Source of the DNA: an uncultured Hyphomicrobiales bacterium
GTDB lineage: Bacteria > Pseudomonadota > Alphaproteobacteria > Rhizobiales > TMED25
Length of the DNA stretch: 64,000 nucleotides
NCBI GenBank assembly: GCA_905181735.1
Contig: CAJIYR010000005.1
Location: forward strand, 60,434-124,433
Reading direction: 5' to 3'
Below, piece by piece: positions 1-10,574 of the stretch. Both the position numbers and the translations under genes were made by a program. The first letter of the stretch is position 1. Each line of letters starts with the position of its first letter. The notes beneath the pieces are model-generated. The model saw only the letters and a program-made list of their open reading frames with translations, did no database searches and had not been told where the DNA came from.

Positions 1-1066
1 ACCACGGTAGAATACCGTTATATACTAACTGAGATTCTGTTTCCTGTTGTGTAATTTTACCTAAATACACACCGTAATCATCAGATTTTTCTATACAGTC
101 CATCACTCTTTTTAAAAAATCTTTTTTTACAATAAGCGTCATTCCAATACCACAATTAAAAGTTTTAAGCATCTCTTCTTGTTGTATTGCTGCATTATTC
201 GAAATCCATTCAAATATAGGAATATTAGGAAACTTGTTAAGGTCTAAAGTGGCTGACATGCCTTTATCTATAACTCTAGGAAGATTTTCTGTTATTCCGC
301 CTCCGGTGATATGCGCTATGGCAGATATTCCATCACAATCATCCATTATCATTTTAATAGTGTTGACGTAAATCCTTGTAGGTTTCAGAATCATGTCAAT
401 GAGTCTATTATTTTTATCAAAGGCCTCGTTTGTATCTATTTGTTTTTTTTCAACAATGCTATTAACTAGTGAGTAGCCATTTGAGTGAATGCCCGATGAC
501 TTTAAGCCAACAATACAATCACCGTCCTTTATTTTTTTTGGTAATAATTTATTTCTTTCAACTGCACCAACAGAAAATCCTGCCAGATCGTAGTGCCCCG
601 GATGATACATCCCAGGTAGTTCGGCTGTTTCACCTCCAATAAGAGCACAATTTGCCTCTTTGCAACCATTTGCTATACCTATAATTACTTCTTCTGCAAT
701 TTTTGTATCAAGTTTTCCTGTTGCAAAATAGTCTAAAAAATATAAAGGTTCAGCTCCTTGAGCTATAATATCATTCACGCACATGGCAACAAGGTCAATT
801 CCGATAGTTTTGTGATTATTTGAAACGAAAGCAAACTTTAGCTTTGTTCCAACTCCATCTGTTGCTGATATTAATAAAGGATCTTTTAACCCAAGCTCTT
901 TAATATCAAATATTCCTGCAAAACCGCCTAATACAGGATTGCTTCCTGGTCTTTTTGTAGATGCGATGATAGGTGAAATATTTTTGACGAGTTGATTTCC
1001 TGCGTCGATATTTACGCCACTATTCTTGTATGTAAACCTAATATTTTTAGGCAGCGTTTTGGTCAT
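1..1066 (-). CDS. purM: Phosphoribosylformylglycinamidine cyclo-ligase (AIR synthetase), partial at C-terminus
   Basis: Step five of purine synthesis: ATP-dependent closure of FGAM to aminoimidazole ribonucleotide in the cytoplasm. The ORF track misses it because the stop lies left of the window. I translated the minus strand from ATG at 1066: MTKTLPKNIRFTYKNSGVNI, followed by the PurM signatures YKxSGVxIDAGN, RPGSNPVLGGFAG and ISATDGVGTKLK. The reading frame stays open for 355 codons to the edge, where it reads VYNGILPW, close to the usual C-terminus, so only a few residues are missing. The overlapping plus ORF 992-1222 is a shadow. It diverges from the hdaA-like gene, a neighbour it often has in alphaproteobacteria. 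Confidence 0.95.
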   Translation of the reverse strand, partial: MTKTLPKNIRFTYKNSGVNIDAGNQLVKNISPIIASTKRPGSNPVLGGFAGIFDIKELGLKDPLLISATDGVGTKLKFAFVSNNHKTIGIDLVAMCVNDIIAQGAEPLYFLDYFATGKLDTKIAEEVIIGIANGCKEANCALIGGETAELPGMYHPGHYDLAGFSVGAVERNKLLPKKIKDGDCIVGLKSSGIHSNGYSLVNSIVEKKQIDTNEAFDKNNRLIDMILKPTRIYVNTIKMIMDDCDGISAIAHITGGGITENLPRVIDKGMSATLDLNKFPNIPIFEWISNNAAIQQEEMLKTFNCGIGMTLIVKKDFLKRVMDCIEKSDDYGVYLGKITQQETESQLVYNGILPW

Positions 1067-1293
1067 TTTAGTTCATCGACTATAGAAATTTATAATATAG
1101 TATATTTATTATATTTAATTGTTTTATTCAAGCATTGGTTTTGTGTAGGTAGAATATTCTGTGCTTTATTTTTTTTAAATAAATTTAAATATGTCGTTAT
1201 AAATCATATAAGATTTTCTTAATATTTTTATATATTTTTTATTAAAAATCTCTATAGATGCTATAATAATCAATTCACATGGAGTTGTAAGGT

Positions 1294-1983
1294 ATGAAAA
1301 AATTAATATCAAATAATAATAAGCAATTATTTTTTGATTTAAACAACAATGCTTCGTTTACTATAGATGATTTTATTACATCGGCTTCAAATATTAATGC
1401 TTTTAACTATTTAAATAAATGGCCTGAATGGGATGATAACTTTATTGCCTTAATTGGTAAAATAGGTTCAGGAAAAAGTCATTTAGCAAAAATATGGGCA
1501 TTGCAGAATAACGCTTTTTATCTTGATAAAAATAGTACCCATATAAGCGAAGTGATAAAAAAAATAAAACTATGCGTTGTTGTTGAGGATATTGATAGAA
1601 TTGCTTATGATAATACTTTTATGTTTCATTTAATAAATCATATTAGAGAGATCAATGGCTATATTTTATATACCTCGAGAAGAAACCCAGCTAATTTAAA
1701 GTCAAGTTTAAAAGATCTTGATTCTAGATTAAGGTCAGCCATACCAATTGAAATACAAGATCCAGATGATTTTTTGTTAGAAGCTATTTTAATAAAATTA
1801 TTTGCAGATAAACAGATTGATTTACCTAAAAATTTAACTAGTTTTATTCTAAAAAGGTCAAATAGGTCTTGTGATTATATTAAAAAATTAGTTGATTCTG
1901 TTTATATCAAAATTATGGAAGAAAGAAGGTCTTTGACAATACCTTTGTTATCGGCTGTATTAGAAGAAATGGAAGAAAAATAA
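1294..1983 (+). CDS. hdaA: DnaA-related regulatory protein, HdaA-like AAA+ ATPase
   Basis: A 229-residue protein with the DnaA-like AAA+ core but no DnaA DNA-binding domain IV. Walker A is GKIGSGKS at about residues 55-62 and Walker B is VVVEDIDR at about 95-102, with a sensor-like YTSRRNP after it. The WPEW motif before the P-loop is typical of alphaproteobacterial HdaA. Family role: with the sliding clamp it stimulates ATP hydrolysis by DnaA and limits re-initiation. The start ATG at 1294 has GGAG about 10 bases upstream. The position beside purM supports HdaA rather than DnaC. In many relatives ppk and ppx follow; here rnd follows directly on the other strand. Confidence 0.82.
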   Translation: MKKLISNNNKQLFFDLNNNASFTIDDFITSASNINAFNYLNKWPEWDDNFIALIGKIGSGKSHLAKIWALQNNAFYLDKNSTHISEVIKKIKLCVVVEDIDRIAYDNTFMFHLINHIREINGYILYTSRRNPANLKSSLKDLDSRLRSAIPIEIQDPDDFLLEAILIKLFADKQIDLPKNLTSFILKRSNRSCDYIKKLVDSVYIKIMEERRSLTIPLLSAVLEEMEEK

Positions 1984-2068
1984 TATTTTAATAATTAATT
2001 AATATTCGATTATTGGTATTCTGGATGATATGCTTTTTAGAGTTTTTTTAGAATAAGATGATATTGAC

Positions 2069-3208
2069 TTAAGAAAGGCTTACTGTACCATTCTTTACCG
2101 AAATACTTATATCACCATTTTTTATTTTTTTTGCTATTTCACCAAATATTTCATACCTCCACCCATCTAACATAGCTATGGAAGATTTTTTTGATTTTGC
2201 TATGTTTTCTAGATCTTCAGATGTAGCTATAAGCCTCTGTACTATATTAAATTTTTTTGATTGTATTTTTAAGACAAGCTTTAAAACTTCGTAAATACCT
2301 TCTTGATCTTTTGTCAGCTCTTTCTTTTTGTCAATAAAGAACTCTCTTCTATCTTTGTCTGTCTCCAGCGCATTCACCACGGCAACTATTTCATCGATTG
2401 TATCGATTGGAAGGGGGTTTTTGCTAAAACTTCTAAGATTTTTTAACTCTAATTGATTTTTAGGCATATGATTTGCAATATCAATAATTGTATTGTCCCT
2501 AATTATTCTATTTTTAGGAATATTTTTAATCTGAGCTTTTTTCTCTCTCCACTCAGCTATGTCGGCAAGAACTTTTAATGACTTAATAGACTTAGGTTTG
2601 GATTTTATTTTTAACCAAGCATCTTTAGAATTATATTCGTAATTTTTAGGGTTTAAAAGATTATCCATTTCCTCGTCAATCCATTCTATTCTTCCGAGAT
2701 GCTCTAATTTTCTGATCATGGATTTATAGACATCTTTAAGGTAAATCGCGTCATTAAGTGCGTAAGTTAATTGCTTCTCTGATAAAGGCCTCTTGGACCA
2801 ATCTGTAAATTGAGAAGTTTTATCTAATTGTATACTTGTAATATCATATACAAGATTACCGTAAGAAATAGACTCGCCGTATCCGCAAAACATCGCGGCT
2901 ATCTGAGTATCAAATATTGGTTTTGGTAAAAAACCACCTTCGTTATTAAAAATTTCTATGTCCTGTCTTCCTGCATGAAATACTTTAATCATGCTGTTAT
3001 TTTTAATTACATTCCAGAAGGGAGTTAAATCTAGGTCTTCAATAGGATCTATAATTGCTTCAATTTTATCGTTGGCTATTTGTATTAAGCATAATTTTGG
3101 ATAGTATGTTTTGTCTCGAAGAAATTCTGTATCAATTGCCAGATATTCTGAATCTTCAATTTTCTTACATAATTGTTGAAGTGAATATAAATCACTGATA
3201 ATTTCCAT
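2069..3208 (-). CDS. rnd: Ribonuclease D
   Basis: A 3'-5' exoribonuclease of the DEDD family that trims tRNA precursors and other stable RNAs. Exo I is at residues 26-28 (DTE), Exo II lies in FHAGRQDIEIF, and Exo III lies in QLTYALNDAIYL with the Tyr/Asp pair. An HRDC-like helical region follows (about 210-290, including LADIAEWREKKAQ). Length 379 aa is normal. It is convergent with the hdaA-like gene and divergent from aspS, the common alphaproteobacterial neighbour. Confidence 0.93.
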   Translation of the reverse strand: MEIISDLYSLQQLCKKIEDSEYLAIDTEFLRDKTYYPKLCLIQIANDKIEAIIDPIEDLDLTPFWNVIKNNSMIKVFHAGRQDIEIFNNEGGFLPKPIFDTQIAAMFCGYGESISYGNLVYDITSIQLDKTSQFTDWSKRPLSEKQLTYALNDAIYLKDVYKSMIRKLEHLGRIEWIDEEMDNLLNPKNYEYNSKDAWLKIKSKPKSIKSLKVLADIAEWREKKAQIKNIPKNRIIRDNTIIDIANHMPKNQLELKNLRSFSKNPLPIDTIDEIVAVVNALETDKDRREFFIDKKKELTKDQEGIYEVLKLVLKIQSKKFNIVQRLIATSEDLENIAKSKKSSIAMLDGWRYEIFGEIAKKIKNGDISISVKNGTVSLS

Positions 3209-3372
3209 GGCTTATTTACTGTCAATGGTTTAGTAGTTTATAAAAAAAGTAAAATACTTTATAACATATTAAAATATTAACCTTTATTTTTATATTAATG
3301 AATAAGAATCTGTTTAAATGTACAGAAATATTATATTTTAATTAGTAGTTGTTTATTTTAGAGAGAAAAAGA

Positions 3373-5172
3373 ATGCATAGGTATAGAACACATAATTGTA
3401 GCGAGTTAAAAATAGAAGATGATGGTAATACGATAAAGCTATCAGGATGGGTTCATAGAGTACGTGACCATGGTGGTTTGCTTTTTATTGATCTGAGGGA
3501 TCATTTTGGTATTACTCAATGTGTTGTAGATCCAGATTCCAATGCATTTAAATTAGCTGAGAGCGTTCGATCAGAATGGGTTCTTTCAATTACTGGGAAG
3601 GTAAAGAAGAGAATTCCTGAAGCGGTAAATAAAAATATCCCAACTGGTAGTATCGAAATATTCATTGATGAGATTGAAATTCTATCTCAATCAGATGAAC
3701 TTCCCCTTCCAATATTTGGAGAGCCTGATTATCCTGAGGATATAAGGTTAAAGTACAGATTTTTGGACTTAAGGAGAGAGACGCTTCATAAAAATATTGT
3801 ATTAAGATCTAATATAATATCCTCTGTTCGAAAAAGGATGACCGAAAAAGGTTTTGTTGAATACCAAACACCTATACTAACAGCTTCTAGCCCAGAAGGA
3901 GCAAGAGATTTCTTGGTTCCATCTAGGACTCACCCAGGAAAATTTTATGCACTTCCTCAGGCTCCACAACAATTTAAACAATTAATTATGATAGCTGGTT
4001 TTGATAGATATTTTCAAATTGCTCCATGTTTTAGGGATGAAGATGCAAGAGCAGATAGATCTCCTGGTGAGTTTTACCAACTTGATATTGAAATGAGTTT
4101 TGTAACCCAAGAAGATGTTTTTTTGGCAGTAGAGCCTATATTATTAGATTTATTTGAAGAATTCTCTGTTAACAAGACCATTAATAGAGAAGTGAAAAGA
4201 ATACCATATTGGACGTCTTTAAGAAAATATGGAAGTGATAAACCTGATCTTAGGAATCCTATTGTCATAGAAGACGTTAGTGATATTTTCTATAATTCAG
4301 ATTTTAAAATTTTTGCTAAAATTTTAAACGATAATTTTAATGGAAAAGTCTGGACTGAAAAAGCTGAGGTCTGGGCAATACCGGCTCCTGGCGGTGGTAG
4401 TAGAGCTTTTTGTGATAGGATGAATTCATGGGCACAAGGTGAGGGGCAACCTGGTCTTGGTTATATATTCTTTAAAGATGGAGCCGGTGTAGGTCCGATA
4501 GCAAAGAATATAGGTGAAGAAAAAGTTAGCGAACTAAAATCAAAATTATCTTTGAAAGATGGAGATTCTGTATTTTTCGCTTGTGGCACTCCTTCAAAAT
4601 TCTATGACTTTGCTGGAAAAGCTAGAAATTTAATTGGCAATGAATTAAATTTAATATCAGACAAAGCCTTTGAATTCTGTTGGATTGTTGACTACCCAAT
4701 GTACGACTGGAATAATGAGACAAATTCTTATGAGTTTTCGCATAACCCTTTCTCTATGCCTCAAGGTGGGTTAAATACCTTAAACAATATGGACCCAATA
4801 AATATTCTTGCATATCAGTATGATATTGTTTGTAATGGTATTGAGTTGTCTTCTGGCGCAATTAGAAATCATAGCCCAGAAATTATGGAAAAAGCTTTTT
4901 CTATTGCCGGATATGGTAAAGAAATTCTTTTAGAAAAGTTTAGTGGAATGTATAATGCTTTAAAGTTTGGAGCCCCGCCGCATGGTGGTATAGCTCCTGG
5001 TATTGATAGAATCGTAATGTTACTTGCCAACGAAGAAAACTTAAGAGAAGTAACTATGTTTCCAATGAATCAACAAGCACAAGATTTATTAATGGGCGCT
5101 CCCTCTGAAGTTTCAAATAAACAATTAAAAGAATTGCATATTAAGAGTGATAAAAAAATCAATAACATTTAA
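3373..5172 (+). CDS. aspS: Aspartyl-tRNA synthetase (probably non-discriminating Asp/Asn type)
   Basis: Class II aminoacyl-tRNA synthetase charging tRNA-Asp. The track starts at a TTG (3349), but the ATG at 3373 ([12 protein letters not shown]) matches the family N-terminus and has a purine-rich RBS (GAGAGAAAAAG), so I use it; this gives 599 aa. Order: N-terminal OB fold ([20 protein letters not shown]), class II motif 2 ([19 protein letters not shown]), the bacterial GAD insert (about 290-410), and motif 3 ([14 protein letters not shown]). No gatCAB is visible here. The Asp/Asn dual specificity is inferred from the usual alphaproteobacterial situation, not from a residue I can point to. The DHFR-like gene follows after 12 bases, so the two are probably cotranscribed. 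Confidence 0.96.
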   Translation: MHRYRTHNCSELKIEDDGNTIKLSGWVHRVRDHGGLLFIDLRDHFGITQCVVDPDSNAFKLAESVRSEWVLSITGKVKKRIPEAVNKNIPTGSIEIFIDEIEILSQSDELPLPIFGEPDYPEDIRLKYRFLDLRRETLHKNIVLRSNIISSVRKRMTEKGFVEYQTPILTASSPEGARDFLVPSRTHPGKFYALPQAPQQFKQLIMIAGFDRYFQIAPCFRDEDARADRSPGEFYQLDIEMSFVTQEDVFLAVEPILLDLFEEFSVNKTINREVKRIPYWTSLRKYGSDKPDLRNPIVIEDVSDIFYNSDFKIFAKILNDNFNGKVWTEKAEVWAIPAPGGGSRAFCDRMNSWAQGEGQPGLGYIFFKDGAGVGPIAKNIGEEKVSELKSKLSLKDGDSVFFACGTPSKFYDFAGKARNLIGNELNLISDKAFEFCWIVDYPMYDWNNETNSYEFSHNPFSMPQGGLNTLNNMDPINILAYQYDIVCNGIELSSGAIRNHSPEIMEKAFSIAGYGKEILLEKFSGMYNALKFGAPPHGGIAPGIDRIVMLLANEENLREVTMFPMNQQAQDLLMGAPSEVSNKQLKELHIKSDKKINNI

Positions 5173-5184
5173 CTGCAATTAGCA

Positions 5185-5742
5185 ATGGATAATAAAAGTC
5201 ATTTATACACAATCGGTTATGTTATTATTTCAAACGATTGTTTTATTGCAAATTCTACTGGCGTAATGCCAAGCGGTCTTAAAAACGATTTAGATTGGCA
5301 ATATTTTCAGTCAGAGTTAAATAATTCAGATTTAATTCTTATTGGTAGAAAGAGTTATGTAAATTTTCATAAAAGCAAAAGAAATAGACTAATACCTACA
5401 TCAAAAATAAAGGATATAGAAGTAGAAAAAAGTGATTTATGTTTCTTTAATCCTAGGAAAATTTTAATTGAAGACGCTATAAAAATATTCTTACCTAAGG
5501 TGGAAAAAATTGCTGTTGTAGGAGGTAATAAGGTTTATGAATTAGTGTTTAATTCCATTGGTTTTAATGAATTCCATTTGACCGTAGCAAACTCTTTTTA
5601 CATGAACGAAGGTATTTTATTTAATGATAATACTAAATCATTAAATGATATATATCATTTAATGGATAAAAACGAATTAAAGCTTTCTGAAAAAAGAAAT
5701 TTGGATAAAAATGTAACGCTGTACATTTTTAAAAAATTATAA
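5185..5742 (+). CDS. Dihydrofolate reductase-like protein
   Basis: A 185-residue protein with a DHFR/RibD-C fold signature: the N-terminal strand IGYVIISNDCFIA, a NADPH-site GRKSY that parallels the GRxTW of FolA, and VVGGNKVYE paralleling IGGGxIYE, then FHLTVAN. The segment NDLDWQYF may carry the substrate-binding acid. Similarity to FolA is real but loose (the PLPGR part is not obvious), so it may be a divergent FolA or a reductase of another pterin or pyrimidine. It sits 12 bases after aspS and ends 14 bases before the convergent nrdJ stop, so it is placed among nucleotide-metabolism genes. Confidence 0.6.
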   Translation: MDNKSHLYTIGYVIISNDCFIANSTGVMPSGLKNDLDWQYFQSELNNSDLILIGRKSYVNFHKSKRNRLIPTSKIKDIEVEKSDLCFFNPRKILIEDAIKIFLPKVEKIAVVGGNKVYELVFNSIGFNEFHLTVANSFYMNEGILFNDNTKSLNDIYHLMDKNELKLSEKRNLDKNVTLYIFKKL

Positions 5743-5756
5743 TTTATTTTACAATG

Positions 5757-8700
5757 TTAGCTGCAACCACTAGTTGATCCACAGCTATCGCATTTTAAAC
5801 AGGTTCCATTCCTGACCATTGTAAAGTTTTGGCATTCATTACATGCGACGCCTTCGTATCCCTTAATTCTAGCTTCACTCAATAAATCATTCTTGGATTT
5901 GATGTTACCCTTTATTGTAGGAACGCTATTTGATTCGCTTATTTCAGTAGACTGTAGATTGATTGAAGTTGTGGTTGCTAATATATCGTTCGTTCCAGTA
6001 AGCTGAACGTCAGCAGATGGAAGCAGAAATAAATTATCATTTCTGCTTCGACCATAACCATTGCTTATATATTTTGCCGCAGGGATTGGAGCTTTTCCAT
6101 CACTTATCCCATTCCCTATAGAGTCTGGTGATATAGTTGAAGGATCAACGTGAGCTAAATCATTGCGTTCTAGATAAGATATTGCTAATTCTCTAAAAAT
6201 ATAATCTAAGATTGACGTAGCATTCTTAATAGTTTCGTTGCCTTGAACTAACCCAGCAGGTTCGAATCTTGTAAACGTAAAGCTATCAACAAATTCTTCG
6301 AGAGGAACGCCGTATTGTAATCCTAATGATATGGATATGGCAAAGTTATTCATTAGAGATCTAAATGCTGCCCCTTCTTTGTGCATATCAATAAAAATCT
6401 CACCTATACGGCCGTCATCATATTCGCCTGTACGCAAATAAACTTTATGCCCACCTACTACTGCTTTTTGTGTATAACCTTTCCTTCTGTCTGGTAATTT
6501 TTCTCTTTCTTGTGATGCTGCTATCTCCATAATTTTTTCAACTGTTTTCTCAATTTTATTGACCTGAGTATCGTTATTATCGTCTTCTATCGCATCGTCA
6601 AATGCTTGAGCATTTAATGGTTGAGATAGCTTTGATCCATCTCTATATAAGGCATTTGCTTTAAGGCCTAATCTCCAAGACTGAAGATAGGCGTCTTTAC
6701 AATCTTCAACGGTCGAAGTATTTGGCATATTAATTGTTTTTGATATAGCTCCGGATATGAAAGGTTGAGATACAGCTAACATATTAATATGGCTATCAAC
6801 AGATAAAGATCTTTTACCTGTTCTTCCACATGGACTAGCGCAATCGAAAACCTTTAAATCTTCATCATTAAGACCGGGAGCACCTTCCAAGGTCATAGCG
6901 CCACAGCAAAATATATTAGCCCCTAGAATGTCTTCTTGATTAAAGCCTATTTTAGTTAACAAATCAAAATTAGGATCATTTAACTCGTTTTGTGTTATTT
7001 TTAATATATTTAAGCAAAATTCTTCACCTAGCGTCCATTTGTTAAATACAAATTTTATATCAAACGCTGTTTTTAAAGAATCCTCTATAATTTCTAATTG
7101 TTCTTTTTTGAAACCTTTTTCCGCAAGCGATTCATGGTTGATTATCGGGCTTCCTTTTAATGTAATGTTACCAACAGCATAATCAACGATGCTTTTTATT
7201 GAATTTGAATTGTACCCCAATGATTTTAACGCATTAGGAACGGCCCTGTTAATTATTTTAAAATATCCCCCGCCTGCTAATTTTTTAAATTTAACAAGTG
7301 CAAAATCTGGCTCTATCCCTGTAGTATCACAGTCCATAACAAGTCCAATGGTTCCTGTGGGCGCTATTACGCTAACTTGAGCATTTCTGTAACCATATTT
7401 TTTTCCTAAATCTAAAGCTTCATCCCAAACATTAGTGGCGGCATGAATTATTTTTTGATCAGGGTTGTTTTCATGGTCCAAGGGTACGGGGTTTGTTGAC
7501 AACATCTTGTAGCCATCAGCATTTCCATACGACGCATTCCTATGATTTTCAATGACTCTTAGCATATGAGTACTATTTCTTTCGTAATCTGGAAATGAGC
7601 CTAATTCTTTTGCCATTTCAGCTGACGTTTTATAGGACATTCCTGTCATAAGAGCTGTAATAGAAGCGCAAATGGCTCTACCTTCTTTAGAATCGTAAGG
7701 TATCCCGCTTGTCATTAGATAACCGCCAATATTTGCATACCCTAATCCAAGGGTCCTGTAATCAAAAGAACGTTGAGCAATATTTTTAGATGGGAATTGG
7801 GCCATTGTGACAGAAATCTCTAACACCATAGTCCATAATTTTACGGTATGGGAAAACCTCTCAACCTCAAAGTCTCCATTCTCATTCCTAAATTTTATTA
7901 AATTTATAGATGCCAAGTTACACGCCGTATCATCTAAAAACATATATTCTGAACAAGGGTTTGAAGCTCTTATTTCACCGGCTTCTGGGCATGTGTGCCA
8001 GTCATTTATTGTTGTGTGATACTGAATACCTGGATCCGCTGAAGCCCAAGCTGCATGTCCAATCTGTTCCCATAAGTCTTTTGCTTTTAATATTTTTATT
8101 GGCTCACCAGTTCTTCGTGATTTTAGCTCCCAATCAGAATCTTTTTCTAGAGCTCTAATAAAATCATCGGTCACTCTAACTGTATTATTTGAGTTTTGAC
8201 CTGAAACAGTAAGATAAGCCTCAGAATCCCAATCTGTATCATATGTTTCAAATGCAAGGGAAGTGTATCCCTGTTCTGCAAACTGAATAGACCTCTTTAT
8301 GTAATTTTCTGGAACATACATTTTTCTAGCAAGTATAATTTCTTTTTTTAATGCTGGATTTTTAAGTGGGTTAAAACAATCTGATCCAGAACCCTCACAG
8401 TTTAAACAGGCTTTAAGTATAGCATTTAAGTGTTCTGCACATATTTTTGAACCTGTAACAAGTGCGGCTACTTTGGTTTCTTCCTTAACTTTCCAGTTGA
8501 TGAACTCTTCTATATCCGGATGATCTATGTCAACAACAACCATTTTTGCTGCCCGTCTAGTTGTTCCTCCTGACTTTATAGCACCAGCAGATCTGTCGCC
8601 GATTTTTAAGAAGCTCATTAATCCAGAAGATCTACCACCTCCAGATAACGATTCGCTGTCACCTCTTATTTTTGAAAAATTAGATCCTGTTCCAGATCCA

Positions 8701-9374
8701 TATTTGAACAACCTTGCTTCACGTGTCCATAGGTCCATTATTCCCCCCTCGTTAACAAGATCATCTTCTACAGATTGTATAAAGCATGCATGTGGTTGAG
8801 GGTGTTCATAGGATGATTTTGATTTGGTTAGTTTATGTGTTTTGTAATCTACATAATAATGGCCTTGACTTGGTCCATCTATCCCATAAGCCCAATGCAA
8901 CCCAGTATTAAACCATTGAGGACTATTAGGGGCACAAATCTGATTGGCAAGCATGTACCTTAATTCGTCGTAAAATGACTTTGCGTCTTCTTCTGTGTCA
9001 AAGTAGTTGCCTTTCCATCCCCAGTAAGTCCAAGTTCCAGCTAACCTGTTAAAAACTTCCTTAGAGCTAGTTTCGGAAGTAGTAGAGTTTTCAGGATTTG
9101 ATAAACTTTCTGTGTCTATTTCATGTCTCCATAACCAATTAGGCACGCCATTCTCTTTTATTTTCTTTAGTTTTTTTGGTACTCCTGCTTTTCTAAAATA
9201 TTTTTGAGCAATAATATCAGCCGCAACCTGACTCCAGTGTTCAGGTACTTCGAGATCTTTTAATTGAAAAACTATAGACCCGTCGGGATTCTTAATTTCA
9301 CTAGCGGTATTGCGAAATGGAATGTCTTTGTAAGGTGATTCATTTTTATGTGTAAAACATCTGTCGATCCGCAT
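5757..9374 (-). CDS. nrdJ: Adenosylcobalamin-dependent (class II) ribonucleoside-diphosphate reductase
   Basis: Makes deoxyribonucleotides with coenzyme B12 as radical source, independent of oxygen. The 1205-residue length is normal for the large alphaproteobacterial NrdJ. Visible marks: [14 protein letters not shown] near the N-terminus, PHACFIQSV with the first active-site Cys, the NPCSEYMF radical-site loop, [30 protein letters not shown], and a C-terminal cysteine-rich tail ([20 protein letters not shown]) that regenerates the active-site disulfide. The start has a good RBS (TAGGAG) 6 bases upstream. Two NrdR-like boxes lie 126-173 bases upstream. No B12-riboswitch motif was seen in the leader. 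The organism must make or import B12. Confidence 0.97.
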   Translation of the reverse strand: MRIDRCFTHKNESPYKDIPFRNTASEIKNPDGSIVFQLKDLEVPEHWSQVAADIIAQKYFRKAGVPKKLKKIKENGVPNWLWRHEIDTESLSNPENSTTSETSSKEVFNRLAGTWTYWGWKGNYFDTEEDAKSFYDELRYMLANQICAPNSPQWFNTGLHWAYGIDGPSQGHYYVDYKTHKLTKSKSSYEHPQPHACFIQSVEDDLVNEGGIMDLWTREARLFKYGSGTGSNFSKIRGDSESLSGGGRSSGLMSFLKIGDRSAGAIKSGGTTRRAAKMVVVDIDHPDIEEFINWKVKEETKVAALVTGSKICAEHLNAILKACLNCEGSGSDCFNPLKNPALKKEIILARKMYVPENYIKRSIQFAEQGYTSLAFETYDTDWDSEAYLTVSGQNSNNTVRVTDDFIRALEKDSDWELKSRRTGEPIKILKAKDLWEQIGHAAWASADPGIQYHTTINDWHTCPEAGEIRASNPCSEYMFLDDTACNLASINLIKFRNENGDFEVERFSHTVKLWTMVLEISVTMAQFPSKNIAQRSFDYRTLGLGYANIGGYLMTSGIPYDSKEGRAICASITALMTGMSYKTSAEMAKELGSFPDYERNSTHMLRVIENHRNASYGNADGYKMLSTNPVPLDHENNPDQKIIHAATNVWDEALDLGKKYGYRNAQVSVIAPTGTIGLVMDCDTTGIEPDFALVKFKKLAGGGYFKIINRAVPNALKSLGYNSNSIKSIVDYAVGNITLKGSPIINHESLAEKGFKKEQLEIIEDSLKTAFDIKFVFNKWTLGEEFCLNILKITQNELNDPNFDLLTKIGFNQEDILGANIFCCGAMTLEGAPGLNDEDLKVFDCASPCGRTGKRSLSVDSHINMLAVSQPFISGAISKTINMPNTSTVEDCKDAYLQSWRLGLKANALYRDGSKLSQPLNAQAFDDAIEDDNNDTQVNKIEKTVEKIMEIAASQEREKLPDRRKGYTQKAVVGGHKVYLRTGEYDDGRIGEIFIDMHKEGAAFRSLMNNFAISISLGLQYGVPLEEFVDSFTFTRFEPAGLVQGNETIKNATSILDYIFRELAISYLERNDLAHVDPSTISPDSIGNGISDGKAPIPAAKYISNGYGRSRNDNLFLLPSADVQLTGTNDILATTTSINLQSTEISESNSVPTIKGNIKSKNDLLSEARIKGYEGVACNECQNFTMVRNGTCLKCDSCGSTSGCS

Positions 9375-9722
9375 TTCTTGCTCCTAGTTTAAAATATAAT
9401 ACTCAACAATCACTATTGTGGTTATGTTTGAATTTATTGTCTATAGTTAATTTTAATCTTAATAAGTTATACTAATAAAATGTATTAAACTTATCTAAAC
9501 GTCAACAATTAGTGTCTTTTTTAATAGATGTACACAATATTTAGTATAAAATTTTTTTTCTTTAATAATTTTTTTCTTTTTTAACCGTTATTGCTATTCT
9601 TTAATAAGATGGTTATTATTATAGTTAAAATTATTATTATTTTCTATTTTTGTGTAGAAGAATATTAAAATTTCTATTATTATAATATTAATATTAAATA
9701 TTAATTTAAAAAATTGAGTTTT
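9375..9722. other. Intergenic region between nrdJ and the NDUFA12-like gene
   Basis: About 348 bases of very AT-rich divergent promoter region. It contains the paired NrdR-like boxes (listed separately) on the nrdJ side and long T tracts (about 9549-9585) toward the middle. I found no ORF, tRNA or B12-box there. Confidence 0.6.
9500..9547 (-). promoter_or_regulatory. Paired NrdR-box-like operator upstream of nrdJ
   Basis: Distal box ACACAATATTTAGTAT at 9532-9547 fits the NrdR consensus acaCwAtATaTwGtgt at nearly every position. Proximal box CGTCAACAATTAGTGT at 9500-9515 keeps five of the six most conserved positions. They are separated by 16 bases (32 bp centre to centre), the roughly three-turn spacing typical of paired NrdR boxes. 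NrdR represses RNR genes when dATP/ATP occupy it. nrdR itself is not in the window. Confidence 0.75.
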
Positions 9723-10100
9723 ATGATGAGTATCATGAATGAAGTATTTGTTTGGTGGGATGGGCAAACTTTGGGCACTCGTATGCAGACAATGTTAAGT
9801 GGTAAAAAAGTTGGTTCAGATGATATTGGTAATACCTATTATTTGTCCAAAAAAAATACAAAACGTTGGGTTGTTTATAAAGGAAGTAATGACGCTTCAA
9901 AAATACCCTCAGAATGGCACTCTTGGCTTCACTATAGTACCGACGAAATACCTGTTTTTAACTATTCGAAAAAATATATATGGCAGAAAAAACATAAAAA
10001 AAATATGACAGGAACAAGTGAATCATACCATCCAATTGGTAGCTTAAGAAACAAGAAATCTAATAATATTATTAAAAGCTACGAATCATGGAAGCCATAA
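9723..10100 (+). CDS. NADH:ubiquinone oxidoreductase accessory subunit, NDUFA12-like (17.2 kDa family)
   Basis: Small accessory protein of respiratory complex I shared by alphaproteobacteria and mitochondria. It keeps the family marks FVWWDGQTLGTRMQT, VGSDDIGNTYYL, RRWVVYKG-type (here KRWVVYKG) and PSEWHSWLHYSTDEIP. The track starts at TTG 9714; the next in-frame ATG at 9723 is a better start, and ATGs at 9726 and 9735 are also possible, so the N-terminus is uncertain by about four residues. It is followed by mlaD after 22 bases, then DUF2155, as in many alphaproteobacteria. Confidence 0.88.
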   Translation: MMSIMNEVFVWWDGQTLGTRMQTMLSGKKVGSDDIGNTYYLSKKNTKRWVVYKGSNDASKIPSEWHSWLHYSTDEIPVFNYSKKYIWQKKHKKNMTGTSESYHPIGSLRNKKSNNIIKSYESWKP

Positions 10101-10122
10101 TTAACTTACTAGAGGCAGATAA

Positions 10123-10566
10123 ATGAAAATAACAGCTATAGAAACAATTGTTGGTGCAATAGTTATATTTATTGCTGTAAGTTTTTTTTATTTTGCTTAT
10201 ACGATGCCAAGCGTTAAAAGTATAAACGGTTACAATGTATCTGCAACTTTTAACAAAGTATCTGGATTAGTGAATGGTGCTGAGGTTCGGTTGTCTGGTA
10301 TTAAAATAGGATCAGTATCTTCTCAAAATCTTGATTTAGAGACTTACGATGCCGTTGTGTTAATGGAAATAAGTGAAGATATAAGAATACCAGAAGACAG
10401 CAGTGCTAAAATTTCTTCACAAGGTCTTTTGGGTACAAATTACATTGAAATAGAACCGGGTGGATCCTACACTATGTTAGCAGACGGTGAGACAATTGAA
10501 TTGACCCAAGGATCTGTAGATATAATGGAATTATTAGGGAAAGCAGTTTTTGGTGCTGCAAAATAA
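10123..10566 (+). CDS. mlaD: Outer-membrane lipid asymmetry transport substrate-binding protein MlaD
   Basis: Periplasm-facing MCE-domain protein anchored in the inner membrane, part of the Mla phospholipid transport system. One N-terminal membrane helix (about 8-28, VGAIVIFIAVSFFYFAY) precedes a single MCE domain with YNVSATFNKVSGLVNGAEVRLSGIKIGSV and GLLGTNYIEIEPGG. Length 147 aa is normal for the single-domain form. RBS AGAGGCAG precedes ATG. The ABC partners mlaE/F are not in this window. Placement between NDUFA12-like and DUF2155 is a conserved arrangement. Confidence 0.93.
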   Translation: MKITAIETIVGAIVIFIAVSFFYFAYTMPSVKSINGYNVSATFNKVSGLVNGAEVRLSGIKIGSVSSQNLDLETYDAVVLMEISEDIRIPEDSSAKISSQGLLGTNYIEIEPGGSYTMLADGETIELTQGSVDIMELLGKAVFGAAK

Positions 10567-10574
10567 CTATTCAA

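Noticed and set aside
992-1222. 76-codon plus ORF at the purM start
   Set aside because: Antisense to the purM 5' end and leader, hydrophobic AT-driven composition, no RBS.
9375-9499. B12 riboswitch upstream of nrdJ
   Set aside because: I looked for the conserved GCCACTG-type B12 box and G/C-rich helices; the leader is almost pure A/T with none.
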